The notes beneath the pieces were generated by a model. The model ran no database searches, was not told where the DNA came from, and saw only the letters and a program-made list of their open reading frames with translations. Of a stretch of DNA of 64,000 nucleotides, positions 51,327 to 61,433 are shown piece by piece. The stretch comes from Companilactobacillus farciminis KCTC 3681 = DSM 20184 (GTDB taxonomy: Bacteria; Bacillota; Bacilli; Lactobacillales; Lactobacillaceae), in the NCBI RefSeq assembly GCF_002706745.1, contig NZ_CP017702.1, forward strand, positions 1,798,001-1,862,000, written 5' to 3'. Position 1 is the stretch's first letter, and every line of letters begins with the position of its first letter. The translations under genes were made by a program, and so were the position numbers.

Positions 51327-52082
51327 TTATTTAACAATCGTTAATTCATCCAAAGTTTTACCCTCTGGTGAGATCAATTTCAACCAACTGTTAGTTCCAG
51401 CAAAATACAAGAAGGTCCCCACTTCATTGACGCTACGCAAGTGAACATCTTTAGTCAAAACATTATCTTCAATTGAATCAGCATGTTCTTGACGCAATTG
51501 CATCCCAAATCTTCCCGCAAAACCAACGATTCCAGCTTTAGTCAGCGGCGCTTTATCCACTAAAATGGCACCCTTTTTGATAATCAGTTCATTACGACTG
51601 TTCCAATATACAGTAGCTTTACTGCCATTATAGTCAACGGAAAATGGTACTTCAGATAATCCCTTAACAAAACGATGACGTGCTTTAGTCTTCCTTTTTG
51701 GCTGTTCTTTCAAACCAAACATCTTCATCAGTGGCGCAATTTTATTCCAATAATTCTGATAAACCTTCAAAGATTCAGGTGAAATTGCCATCTTATATTC
51801 GACATTCATCATATATCCATAACTAGTCAATTCTTTAGTCAAAAAGTAAAAGAAGTCTACTGGAATAATATTTTCTGGCAAGATCAATTCCACAATCCCA
51901 TCACAATCTTTGGCATTCATTAAACTTCCTAGATTTATACCGATAACTTCGTAATTTTTTATAACGATAAATATCGATTCATCATTCACTTGTTCTGGAA
52001 TCTTTGAATAATAATTGACCGTTCCTAATTTTTCTAAGTTAAAGGTCACTCCCGTATCCGAAACACTGCCTGTAAAGTCCAT
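51327..52082 (-). CDS. uncharacterised protein with DUF4357-like C-terminus
   Basis: A 251-residue soluble protein. The C-terminal 100 residues (ATVYWNSRNELIIKKGA, LRSVNEVGTFLYFAGTNSW, EGKTLDEL) resemble the DUF4357 module found in restriction-modification and nuclease-associated proteins, but with an atypical sequence. The N-terminal half has no recognisable motif. The ribosome site GAGAGG is rather far from ATG 52082. The gene stands alone. Function is unknown. Confidence 0.55.
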   Translation of the reverse strand: MDFTGSVSDTGVTFNLEKLGTVNYYSKIPEQVNDESIFIVIKNYEVIGINLGSLMNAKDCDGIVELILPENIIPVDFFYFLTKELTSYGYMMNVEYKMAISPESLKVYQNYWNKIAPLMKMFGLKEQPKRKTKARHRFVKGLSEVPFSVDYNGSKATVYWNSRNELIIKKGAILVDKAPLTKAGIVGFAGRFGMQLRQEHADSIEDNVLTKDVHLRSVNEVGTFLYFAGTNSWLKLISPEGKTLDELTIVK

Positions 52083-52265
52083 TGATTTATTGTCCTCTCA
52101 TCTAGTTAATAAATTCTAACATAATGTCACTTTTCATACTTCCACATCTCACTTAAAAAATTATATTATTTTGCTATTATAATCATAATTACAATCACTT
52201 TATTTATTCAAAAATTGTATAATAACCTTGATCGTTGCTACACATTATTTAATGGAGGGGACATA

Positions 52266-54692
52266 ATGGGCAAGATACAAAGTATTTTTAAATATATATA
52301 TATTATCTTTTTGGGATTATTCTTTATTCTGTTGACTACTTTGGTTAGGGTTAATGCAGCTGTTGATGGAAATAATGATGGTATTGACGATGGCGTTTCC
52401 CGTTGGTCAAAGGGTTCAGTTACGCGTTCTGATCCAATCAAACTAAATAGCAGCTTAAGCCTCGGGTATAGCTTTGGTTTAACTACTGACGCTAATAGTA
52501 ATTACACACCCAACACTTCAGATAATACTATGGTCAAAGATTCTGAAACCAATGGCTCACTAAATATGTATTACTCCAAAATGAATATTTTCTTAGTAAG
52601 TCCCTCTAATAAGTATATTAGTTCCACCTTCCAAGGATTTGCCACCTCTAGCAATATTGCTTCTCGTAAACAAGGGGTATCAATGACTTCACCGGATTTT
52701 TTAATTACAAAACCTGGCGTTTACTCTAATGTCCTCTCAGACACTATGTCTGTTTTAGGGAATAAAATGACGGACAAGTCTTACTATTTTCATGAAGACA
52801 GTGATGGAAAGTACACTTATATGATTGCCGGGAATTTTAAACGTGACAATTATAATTTTGTCGTTGAACTATTGCTCCGCCCTTCTTCTACAAATAGAAC
52901 TTTAGTTCAACGTGAGATGTACGTCCGAAACGTTTCTGGATCGACACAAGAATTTCAGGTCTTCTTTGGTGAAGATACTAAAATGGGGCTTGCTTCCAGT
53001 TCATACGCTGATGCGGTCCCAATCAAAGATCTTGGTAACAACCACGGTATCTTTATTGCCGCAGGAGATTATAAACTGTCCATCACTAATGAAACGGAAG
53101 ACGGTTTCCAACATTATGTTGCTTTGAGTAGAAAAACAAATGCTCCAAATTGGGCTGATCGTTATGACAGCAATGGAAATGGTGATGAAAAGAGGAATTT
53201 GAATTATGGCGAAACTTTGCTAGATTCAACCGATTCTGCTTATTCATTGAGCTGGGATAAGACAACTTTGGCAAATAATCAAGTCGCTCATTTTTCTTCC
53301 ACTATTGGTGAAACACAATCTCCATACTCGTTAATGCACGCCAACAAAACCTACAAAAACGAAACTAATAATACTGGCAAAAACAATATCAATGACAAAC
53401 TGAAATTTACCTTAAACATTACAAACAACGGTTACAACGCTAACTGGAATTATCGACAATTAGTGGACAAAATCCCTGAAGGATTACAAATTGATCCCAA
53501 CTCAATCAAAAAGTCCTTTAACAACGGTACAGAAGTTTCTATAAATCCGAGTGACTACGATGCTTCTACTAGAACTCTAACCGTCCCCATTGCTCAATCT
53601 TTAACTGATAATCAAACGGAAAAAGTTACCTTTGAAGCAAATATAACTACCGATGCGATTTCACACCTTGATTCCAGTGGTAACCTAAAAAACACCGGTC
53701 AATTCTTTGGTACTGATCAAAAAGTTACCGGATCAACGGAGGAAACAATTGATGCCTCAGTAAATATCCCTGTGGAAAAACCATCTTTTTCCTCGACATT
53801 TACCAAACAATTAAAAAATGAATCAACTGACTCAGAATTTAAGGACAGTACTGAAGGTAAAAAAGGTGATGTTATCGATTATTTAATCTCTTATAAGGTA
53901 GACTCTGGAAGTAAAGATTACTTACAATCTGGGGCAACTATTACCGACGAAATCCCCGCAGGATTAGAAGTCGATGAATCCAGTGTCTATGTCAAGGGAC
54001 CAAAAGATACTAACTATTACTATCAAGGCACTCACTACCACGAAGGAAAATTGATCAGCACTGGAATGAATGCTATTGAACAAGGTGAATCCGTTTTAAT
54101 TAAGTTCTCCGCCACAGTTACAGCCAATTCAGTTGGTTTGATTACCAATACCGCTAATATTACCGGAGGAACTACTTCTGGCGGACAAGCTACCGGTGAA
54201 ATGGTTTCAAATGGAGCTGATTTAAATATTAAAAATATAAATGGTTTTATTCAGGTTCCTTCATTGATCAATTTTGGAGCGGTAAACTTAGCTGGACAGC
54301 AAGAAAACCTAACGAATACTAGTACTAACGGAGAGCTAATTGTCTCCCATCCCGATGACAATCCATTTAATGTTTACGTTTCATACGACAATTCCAAAGA
54401 TGGTCTCCAAAATAGTAATGGAAATAAATTATCAAGTGATGGAGCTGGATTATTATTTATCAAGCAAAAAAACAATTCTTCAACAAATAATGGTACTTGG
54501 CACCCACTTTCTAGTGAAGCAACACCAATAAGAACCGCCTCCTTCCAAAATACTAATCAGGAAGAAAATTTGAATTTTACCGATTACATTGGCGTTGGCG
54601 ATTGGCAGTTGAAACTAGCACCTGATACAGTCCCTGGAGCCTATAATGGTAAATTAACTTGGACTATGGTCGATGACATAACTACTAGCTAA
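52266..54692 (+). CDS. WxL-type surface protein with DUF11-like domains
   Basis: An 808-residue exported protein. The signal peptide (residues 1-33, FLGLFFILLTTLVRVNA) is followed by a beta-rich region, two DUF11/isopeptide-like domains (about 375-500 and 520-655; repeated VDKIPEGLQID and TDEIPAGLEVD motifs), and a C-terminal WxL-like domain (about 660-808) with WQLKLA and KLTWTMVDD. WxL domains bind peptidoglycan without covalent linkage. ATG 52266 follows GGAGGGG. Unusually no DUF916 or second WxL gene lies beside it. Probable adhesin or wall-associated scaffold. Confidence 0.78.
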   Translation: MGKIQSIFKYIYIIFLGLFFILLTTLVRVNAAVDGNNDGIDDGVSRWSKGSVTRSDPIKLNSSLSLGYSFGLTTDANSNYTPNTSDNTMVKDSETNGSLNMYYSKMNIFLVSPSNKYISSTFQGFATSSNIASRKQGVSMTSPDFLITKPGVYSNVLSDTMSVLGNKMTDKSYYFHEDSDGKYTYMIAGNFKRDNYNFVVELLLRPSSTNRTLVQREMYVRNVSGSTQEFQVFFGEDTKMGLASSSYADAVPIKDLGNNHGIFIAAGDYKLSITNETEDGFQHYVALSRKTNAPNWADRYDSNGNGDEKRNLNYGETLLDSTDSAYSLSWDKTTLANNQVAHFSSTIGETQSPYSLMHANKTYKNETNNTGKNNINDKLKFTLNITNNGYNANWNYRQLVDKIPEGLQIDPNSIKKSFNNGTEVSINPSDYDASTRTLTVPIAQSLTDNQTEKVTFEANITTDAISHLDSSGNLKNTGQFFGTDQKVTGSTEETIDASVNIPVEKPSFSSTFTKQLKNESTDSEFKDSTEGKKGDVIDYLISYKVDSGSKDYLQSGATITDEIPAGLEVDESSVYVKGPKDTNYYYQGTHYHEGKLISTGMNAIEQGESVLIKFSATVTANSVGLITNTANITGGTTSGGQATGEMVSNGADLNIKNINGFIQVPSLINFGAVNLAGQQENLTNTSTNGELIVSHPDDNPFNVYVSYDNSKDGLQNSNGNKLSSDGAGLLFIKQKNNSSTNNGTWHPLSSEATPIRTASFQNTNQEENLNFTDYIGVGDWQLKLAPDTVPGAYNGKLTWTMVDDITTS

Positions 54693-54790
54693 TTAAGATT
54701 TGTTAAAATAAATTAAGTTTCCTTAAGAATAAGAACACTTTTTGGGCAATTTGGTATTCTTAACTCGTAGGAAGAATTAGTTGTTTTTAT

Positions 54791-54828
54791 AAAAAAAAGC
54801 CGTTCACAGTGTGTGAGCGGCTTTTTTA
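54791..54828. terminator. bidirectional terminator
   Basis: AAAAAGCCGTTCACA pairs with TGTGAGCGGCTTTTTT. It lies between the WxL gene and the convergent GNAT gene. Confidence 0.88.
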
Positions 54829-54830
54829 TT

Positions 54831-55469
54831 TTAGATTGTTTTAGCTAAAACCCAATCCTTAACATCCCCATGACTCAAATTAACTTTCTTAACTGAGCGA
54901 ACGGAGAAATTATTCTTCTTATAAAACTTAACGTTCTTTTGTGTATTCGTTTCTAAAATGATATTTCTGTAACCAATTTTTTTCACGTAAGGGCTAATGT
55001 GATTATTGAGCATCTTACTACCGATACCTTGACCACGTAACTTCTTATCAACGGCCAAATATTCAACCGCACATTTTTTCTTACCCTTTACTTTGTCGAA
55101 AAGATCTTCGAATTTAAAGATATCGAATGCATTGAAACCATTGAATCCATTCTTGATAATTTCTGGCAATAATTTTAGACCATCCATTGATAGATAATCC
55201 CAATTGCTGATCTGCTTACCTTGATTAAATTCAATTAGAGCAACCGCTCTAGGCTTTCCCTTTCCGTCAGCTCCAACATAAACCAAACCTTTTTTCATGA
55301 ATACATTAACTTCAAGCTCAAAGTACTTTCTCAACAACTTATCAAACTTAGCGCTAGAACGAAATTCTTGTTGGAACATGTTCTTAGTTGTTATGTATTC
55401 TTTAAATGAATCTACTAGTAAATTTATTATCTGAGGCTTATCACTGTTTAAGCCGCTCCGAAAATCCAA
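54831..55469 (-). CDS. GNAT family N-acetyltransferase
   Basis: A 212-residue acetyltransferase with the acetyl-CoA motif LAVDKKLRGQGIGSKML near residue 142, then NIILETNT and FYKKNNF. The N-terminal 110 residues are longer than in minimal GNATs. The start is TTG 55469, eight bases after GGAGG, since no ATG fits. Substrate unknown. It is monocistronic and diverges from the exporter gene at 55731. Confidence 0.8.
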   Translation of the reverse strand: MDFRSGLNSDKPQIINLLVDSFKEYITTKNMFQQEFRSSAKFDKLLRKYFELEVNVFMKKGLVYVGADGKGKPRAVALIEFNQGKQISNWDYLSMDGLKLLPEIIKNGFNGFNAFDIFKFEDLFDKVKGKKKCAVEYLAVDKKLRGQGIGSKMLNNHISPYVKKIGYRNIILETNTQKNVKFYKKNNFSVRSVKKVNLSHGDVKDWVLAKTI

Positions 55470-55548
55470 AAATATGACCTCCTTATTAAGTCATACATTC
55501 ATCATAAGCACTTCTATACCAATTGTCCACTAATACAAATTATTTTTG

Positions 55549-55574
55549 TGCCAAACGTCATTTTCGTAATATAT
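55549..55574. promoter_or_regulatory. shared promoter-region motif upstream of the exporter leader
   Basis: TGCCAAACGTCATTT here is identical to 42234-42248, upstream of the LytTR regulator. The overlapping TTTTCGTAATATAT is identical to 50171-50184, upstream of the SLAP gene. The region may be a common regulator-binding site. Confidence 0.35.
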
Positions 55575-55626
55575 TTTTAACAATAAATTTAACTTAAAGT
55601 ATTAGACAATAATATAGAATGATAGT

Positions 55627-55697
55627 ATGATTTTCAGTAAAGTGAGATTCTTGTTCAAAGCCGATAGCTAAGGCCTTCTTAGTATATCGGTTTTCTT
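55627..55697 (+). promoter_or_regulatory. leader peptide and transcription attenuator before the MFS exporter
   Basis: A 14-codon frame (55627-55671; MIFSKVRFLFKADS) ends inside the left arm of a hairpin: CCGATA and CTAAG pair with CTTAG and TATCGG (55661-55690), followed by TTTTCTT. No plus-strand gene ends upstream, so the hairpin should act on the exporter transcript. A ribosome paused on the leader would prevent hairpin formation and allow read-through. The leader ORF lacks a clear ribosome site, which weakens the case. Confidence 0.5.
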
Positions 55698-55730
55698 ATG
55701 CTCAAAAAGTTTATTATAGGGAGGGAAATT

Positions 55731-56912
55731 ATGGGGAAGAACAAAAAATCAATCTACATTTTAGTATTCAGTAACTTTCTAATCTGTTTAGGAATCGGAT
55801 TAGTCATACCGGTTACACCTTTCATCAAAACTCAGTATCACTTTACGACTTCACAAATGGGGGTCATGACGTCTCTATTCGCCTTTGCCCAATTTGTCGC
55901 TTCACCAATCGTTGGTAAAATGTCTGATAAATTAGGCCGAAAACCAGTTATTGTCTTTGGATTATTCACTTATATGATTTCAGAATTTATCTTTGCGATA
56001 GCGACGACCTTACCAATTTTTAATATTTCTCGTATTATCGGTGGATTATCTGCTGCCATGGTTATCCCTACTTCAATGGCTTTAGGATCTGATCTAACAA
56101 CCTTAAAAGACCGTGCTAAAGTTATCGGTTGGTTATCAGCCGCCTTCAGTGGTGGGTTGATTTTGGGCCCTGGACTAGGAGGAATCTTAGCTGGTATTAC
56201 TTATAAGACACCATTTTGGGTCGCTGGTATATTGAGTATCACTAGTGCTATCTTTACTCACATCTTCTTAAAAGAAGACAAAGCAGTTCTTGAACGTGAA
56301 GAACTTGAAGCTGAAAAGAAAGCTCAAGAAAAAGGTTCTATTCGAGCAATCTTAACTTTGCCAATGGTTATGTTGTTCGGTATGATTTTAGTTTCATCTT
56401 TTGGATTACAAGGATTCGAAAGTATTTACAGTATTTACGTTAACCAAGTCTTCGATTTTGGCTTGGGGACAATTGCTTTAGTTTTAACTTTAAACGGGAT
56501 TATCTCTTTAATTTTGCAAGTTGCTGCATTCAACTGGATTATCAACAAAATCGGTGAAATGCGCCTGATCAGCATTGCCTTTTTGTTGAGTGCTATCTGT
56601 GTTTTCTGGATAACTCAAGCACACACTCATGTCGAAGTTATCGTTGCTACTTTGATTATCTTCTCTTCATTTGACTTGTTAAGACCAGCTATCACGACTC
56701 TGTTAACCAAATCAAGCCGCTCTAATCAAGGTTTGATCAATGGTATGAATATGTCGTTGACTAGTGTTGGTAACGTCATTGGACCTTTGATGTCTGGAGC
56801 TTTGATGGATTGGAATACGCATTATCCATATTTAGTCGTTACTTTCATCTTAGCAGCATCTTATCTTTTGACTTTCATCGTTAGAAAACATCCAATCGTA
56901 CCAGCTGAATAA
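55731..56912 (+). CDS. MFS multidrug exporter (DHA1 type)
   Basis: A 393-residue transporter with twelve membrane segments. Motif A is GKMSDKLGRKPVI between segments 2 and 3, and motif C-like GLILGPGLGG in segment 5 is the antiporter signature of drug:H+ exchangers. It resembles NorA/Bmr/TetA-like exporters. ATG 55731 follows GGGAGGGA. The leader contains a hairpin with T-run, suggesting induction by a ribosome-targeting or translation-slowing compound. Confidence 0.87.
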   Translation: MGKNKKSIYILVFSNFLICLGIGLVIPVTPFIKTQYHFTTSQMGVMTSLFAFAQFVASPIVGKMSDKLGRKPVIVFGLFTYMISEFIFAIATTLPIFNISRIIGGLSAAMVIPTSMALGSDLTTLKDRAKVIGWLSAAFSGGLILGPGLGGILAGITYKTPFWVAGILSITSAIFTHIFLKEDKAVLEREELEAEKKAQEKGSIRAILTLPMVMLFGMILVSSFGLQGFESIYSIYVNQVFDFGLGTIALVLTLNGIISLILQVAAFNWIINKIGEMRLISIAFLLSAICVFWITQAHTHVEVIVATLIIFSSFDLLRPAITTLLTKSSRSNQGLINGMNMSLTSVGNVIGPLMSGALMDWNTHYPYLVVTFILAASYLLTFIVRKHPIVPAE

Positions 56913-56955
56913 AAAAGAACTAGACTACATTTAATTGTAATCTAGTTCTTTTTTG
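56911..56955. terminator. bidirectional terminator
   Basis: AAAAAGAACTAGA pairs with TCTAGTTCTTTTT. It serves the exporter and convergent gdhA. Confidence 0.88.
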
Positions 56956-56958
56956 ATT

Positions 56959-58329
<1,371 letters not shown>

Positions 58330-58387
58330 TTAAACTACTGTTATTATAGCTCAATATTAAAATAATTGACTTTAAATTAGAAATAAA

Positions 58388-58819
58388 TTAACCATAATTC
58401 ACTTTTTTCCAAACTAACCGTGATTCTTTTTCACCAGTTTCTCTTTCGATCGACTGAGTAGAAACTTCAAAACCATTTTTTTCATAAAATTGCTTAGCAC
58501 GAATATTTTTATCATAAACATCTAACGACAATTCTTGATGATTCTTCTTTAAAAAATTTATCAGCTTCTTTCCAATACCTTGATTACGATAACTTTTCTC
58601 TACAAAAATCCCAGCTATATAATCACTTTGAAGACCAACAAAACCTTTAATTTCCAATTCAGCATCGACATAAATTTCAGCCGTTTTGAATTGTTCTTTA
58701 ACCATTGGATAATTATCAAGCCAGAAATTCTTATCAATAAAATCATGTGCTTCCAAATTGCTATCAAGCCAAATCTGACTGACTTTTTCCAATTCCAAAT
58801 CTTTCATTTTTCGAATCAT
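58388..58819 (-). CDS. GNAT family N-acetyltransferase
   Basis: A 143-residue acetyltransferase of the YjaB/RimI-like small class: IFVEKSYRNQGIGKKLINF is motif A, followed by LSLDVYDKN and FYEKNGF. ATG 58819 is chosen from the AAGG upstream and a normal MIRKMKDLE start. Substrate unknown. It diverges from the guanidinium exporter gene and its riboswitch-like leader. Confidence 0.82.
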   Translation of the reverse strand: MIRKMKDLELEKVSQIWLDSNLEAHDFIDKNFWLDNYPMVKEQFKTAEIYVDAELEIKGFVGLQSDYIAGIFVEKSYRNQGIGKKLINFLKKNHQELSLDVYDKNIRAKQFYEKNGFEVSTQSIERETGEKESRLVWKKVNYG

Positions 58820-58865
58820 ACTTGCCAACCTTTTTTCTATTTGCTAAAATATCTCCTTGAAGTTA

Positions 58866-58953
58866 ATAAACACCGCCGGGTGTCACTTAATCAAGTATTC
58901 TTAATAATTCCATTAGGCCAAAGAAGGAATTATTAGGGATACTTATTTTTTTT
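58866..58953 (+). ncRNA. probable guanidine-IV (mepA-type) riboswitch
   Basis: The leader of the Gdx exporter has a small hairpin, ACACC-GCCG-GGTGT (58870-58883), then a terminator hairpin (58893-58944; AATAATTCC with GGAATTATT and AAGTAT with ATACTT) and a run of eight T residues. The terminator loop contains AGGCC, complementary to the GCC of the first loop, so the two loops can kiss. This plan matches what I recall of guanidine-IV riboswitches, which turn on expression when guanidinium binds. The class call rests on memory of the motif and on the gene it precedes. Confidence 0.6.
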
Positions 58954-58965
58954 GGAGGAAATATT

Positions 58966-59286
58966 ATGCATTGGATCTATTTAATCATCGCCGGACTTTT
59001 TGAGGTTGTCTGGGCAACCACTATGAAATTGAGTCACGGTTTTACTAAAATCAGTTTTACTATTTATACAATTATCGGCTTAGCTTTGAGTATGTTCTTC
59101 CTATCAATTGCTATTAAAAAAATGCCGATGAGTTTGGCCTACCCTATCTGGACCGGAATTGGAGCCGTCGGTTCAATCATTGCTGGAGTAATAATCTTTG
59201 GCGATAAAATGTCTCCATTAACTTGGGTCTTTGTAGCCTTATTACTAATTAGTATCATTGGTATCAAAATCACTTCTGGAAGTTAA
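58966..59286 (+). CDS. gdx: guanidinium exporter Gdx (SMR family)
   Basis: A 106-residue small multidrug resistance protein with four membrane helices. The substrate-site residues of Gdx proteins are all in place: Glu13, Trp16, Ser42, Tyr59 and Trp62, as is the AGLFEVVWA N-terminal helix and WTGIGAVG. This separates it from the EmrE-type drug exporters. It exports guanidinium in exchange for protons as an antiparallel dimer. It is single, not one of the paired SMR genes. ATG 58966 follows GGAGG, directly after the riboswitch-like terminator. Confidence 0.9.
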   Translation: MHWIYLIIAGLFEVVWATTMKLSHGFTKISFTIYTIIGLALSMFFLSIAIKKMPMSLAYPIWTGIGAVGSIIAGVIIFGDKMSPLTWVFVALLLISIIGIKITSGS

Positions 59287-59374
59287 ATTCCAATAAACAT
59301 TGTAACAAATTAATCGATTGTAATGACAGCGTTTTCTATTCGGAGTATGATTTAAGTAAAAAAGGATGACAATT

Positions 59375-59626
59375 ATGCAAATACCCGAAGAATTTTATCA
59401 AGAAATGCAAAAACGTAATGAAAAAGAATTAGAAATTATTAGTAAAAATCCATGGTTAATTCCCGCAACTGTAGCTTGGATGGCAATTCCTGCTGCTATT
59501 TGCATTCGTGGTTTCTGGAAGAATCGTCAGTTAAAAAATCAACTAAAAATCGAACGAGAAAAGACGAAGCGTGCTACTTTAAGACTATCTGAACCTAAGA
59601 AAATTCGCCCCTTTCATAATTGCTAA
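59375..59626 (+). CDS. small membrane protein, 83 aa
   Basis: An 83-residue protein with an acidic amphipathic N-terminus, one membrane segment (about 25-43) and a basic coiled-coil-like tail (NRQLKNQLKIEREKTKRA). ATG 59375 is preferred over ATG 59366 because AAAGG lies at better spacing. Family and function are unknown. Confidence 0.6.
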   Translation: MQIPEEFYQEMQKRNEKELEIISKNPWLIPATVAWMAIPAAICIRGFWKNRQLKNQLKIEREKTKRATLRLSEPKKIRPFHNC

Positions 59627-59632
59627 ATGATT

Positions 59633-59667
59633 GTGTCATCGTATTTATTGCGGTGGCACTTTTTTTA
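59633..59667 (+). terminator. terminator of the 83-aa gene
   Basis: GTGTCATCG pairs with CGGTGGCAC (two G-U pairs), followed by seven T residues. Confidence 0.8.
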
Positions 59668-59707
59668 CAATTAAACTATGATAGGAATATATTATTTGGG
59701 GGATATC

Positions 59708-60562
59708 ATGAAAAAGAAACTAACCATTATTTTATTTACTTTGTTACTAGCTCTAGGCATGCCATTAAACGTCCAAGCGGCAGCAGCTCCAAAAGCTAAA
59801 AACCTGACTTCAGTTACACGAAGTGTCAATCATGCTTCACCAGATACGCCATTGATTTTTTCTCATCGTGGCAGTCCTTACAATTATCCTGATCACTCTT
59901 TCAAGGGTTATAATCGCGCTATCAAAGATGGTACTCAATATATCGAACAAGACGTTTGGTTGAGCAAAGATGGCAAACTATTCGTCTCCCACGACGATAA
60001 TCTCAAACAATCTACTGGCAAAAATGTCACGATTTCAACTTCAGATGCTAGTCAAATTAGCCAAGTTAAATTGCACAACGGTGAAAAGATTCATCAACTA
60101 AAAGATGTCTTCAAACGTTACGGCAAAAAAGTTCACTACATAATTGAAACTAAAAAAAATGCCGGCGACAATACCGACACAGAAAAAGCTCTCGTCAAAG
60201 AGCTTAAAAAATATAAAATGACCAAAAATGTGATTTTCCAGGATGAAAGTTTACCTGGTATCCAAGAGCTACACCAATCACTAAAAAAAGTTCCTACCCT
60301 TTGGCTATTAAGTTCTGCTACTGAACGCCAATATAAGGAACAAATCGAGAATGCTCCTCGCTATATCAAATTCATCTCAATGAAATTAGATCAATGGACA
60401 CCAAAATTAGTTAAACTGTCACATAAGAATGGTTTCAAAACTAATGGTTGGATCTTGAATACTTACAATGACAATTACGAAGCTTTAAATACACTTAAGC
60501 TAGACAGCGTCTTTACTAACAACACCAAAGAAACAGCTCACTTAATCAACCGCTGGAAATGA
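59708..60562 (+). CDS. secreted glycerophosphodiester phosphodiesterase
   Basis: A 284-residue exported GDPD. The signal peptide ends near VQA-AAA (residue 26). The active-site blocks are FSHRGSPYNYPDHS (catalytic His-Arg-Gly), IEQDVWLSKDGKLFVSHD (metal-binding Glu-Asp and second histidine) and IIETK. It hydrolyses glycerophosphodiesters to glycerol 3-phosphate and could process lipoteichoic acid or deacylated phospholipids outside the cell. ATG 59708 follows GGGGGA. Confidence 0.9.
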   Translation: MKKKLTIILFTLLLALGMPLNVQAAAAPKAKNLTSVTRSVNHASPDTPLIFSHRGSPYNYPDHSFKGYNRAIKDGTQYIEQDVWLSKDGKLFVSHDDNLKQSTGKNVTISTSDASQISQVKLHNGEKIHQLKDVFKRYGKKVHYIIETKKNAGDNTDTEKALVKELKKYKMTKNVIFQDESLPGIQELHQSLKKVPTLWLLSSATERQYKEQIENAPRYIKFISMKLDQWTPKLVKLSHKNGFKTNGWILNTYNDNYEALNTLKLDSVFTNNTKETAHLINRWK

Positions 60563-60590
60563 AAACAACAAACTATCTAGTAGTCCATCT

Positions 60591-60627
60591 GAAGAAGCCC
60601 CTGTTTGAGGGAGCTTCTTCTTTTTTA
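60591..60627 (+). terminator. terminator of the GDPD gene
   Basis: GAAGAAGCCCCT pairs with AGGGAGCTTCTTC, followed by TTTTTT. Confidence 0.85.
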
Positions 60628-60706
60628 TTATTAGGATCTGTAATTTCAGAATTATCAAAAAATCTCATCGATAGATATAATTCTTGATATTATGAAACTT
60701 CTCTGC

Positions 60707-61270
60707 CTATCGTGGTCCAATATTTATCACTACTGTATCTTGAACCCATTCATTTGTTGCAACACGATAATAGTAATGACCATCATGAATTCGATAACGG
60801 TCAGTGATCCACTTTGTACTATTTGCTAACGCTCTGTTAGTAATGACTTTAGAACTTCCATCTTCAGAGAAACTAAATAACTTGCAATATGATGAATTTT
60901 TATTACTTACTGTAACAATACCTTGCATCAAAATAGTTTTTTCATATTTCTTCTTTTCTGATTCAGGTAGATGAAAACTTCCATTATGCATGTATTCTGG
61001 TGAAATATTTCCTGGATGTTCGATACTATATTGAACCTCTTCAGGCGATAGTTCAGTACCGTCCCAAGGATGAGTAGTATCAAAATCGTGTTCGTACCAA
61101 TATCCACCTTGTTCCTCAGAAGTCATTTCTTGAATTTCTTCTGCAGTATAATCTGCAGCTTGAACATTAGTAGCTTGTAACAAAGGTAATCCTGTTGCTG
61201 CAATACTCAAAACCGCTAGTGATGTTAATAGTGGTTTTTTATTGAATCTAATTCTCTTAGTGCGCTTCAT
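60707..61270 (-). CDS. secreted protein with C-terminal SLAP-like domain
   Basis: A 187-residue exported protein: signal peptide ending near VQA-ADY (residue 38), an acidic region with YTAEEIQEMTSEEQ, and a C-terminal SLAP-type module (about 118-187; ITNRALANSTKWITDRY and YYYRVATNEWVQD). It shares the SLAP pattern with the protein at 50227 but only one module. It has a single mature cysteine. Probably bound to the cell wall; function unknown. Confidence 0.78.
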   Translation of the reverse strand: MKRTKRIRFNKKPLLTSLAVLSIAATGLPLLQATNVQAADYTAEEIQEMTSEEQGGYWYEHDFDTTHPWDGTELSPEEVQYSIEHPGNISPEYMHNGSFHLPESEKKKYEKTILMQGIVTVSNKNSSYCKLFSFSEDGSSKVITNRALANSTKWITDRYRIHDGHYYYRVATNEWVQDTVVINIGPR

Positions 61271-61433
61271 AAATAAATCCCCTTTTCAATTTTTTATCGT
61301 ACTCTCAATCGAAAGAAAACAAATTTAAATTTGGTATGTAAACTTGTTTTCAAAAGATCGTACTGTATTACAGAATTTAATATGAAAATAGGAGCCATAT
61401 TAAACCATATTTTGTACACTTTTTCTCTTTTTA

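Noticed and set aside
58866..58953. Guanidine-I (ykkC) or guanidine-III riboswitch
   Set aside because: The leader is too short for ykkC and lacks its conserved internal motifs; it lacks the class III pseudoknot sequence. Class IV fits better.
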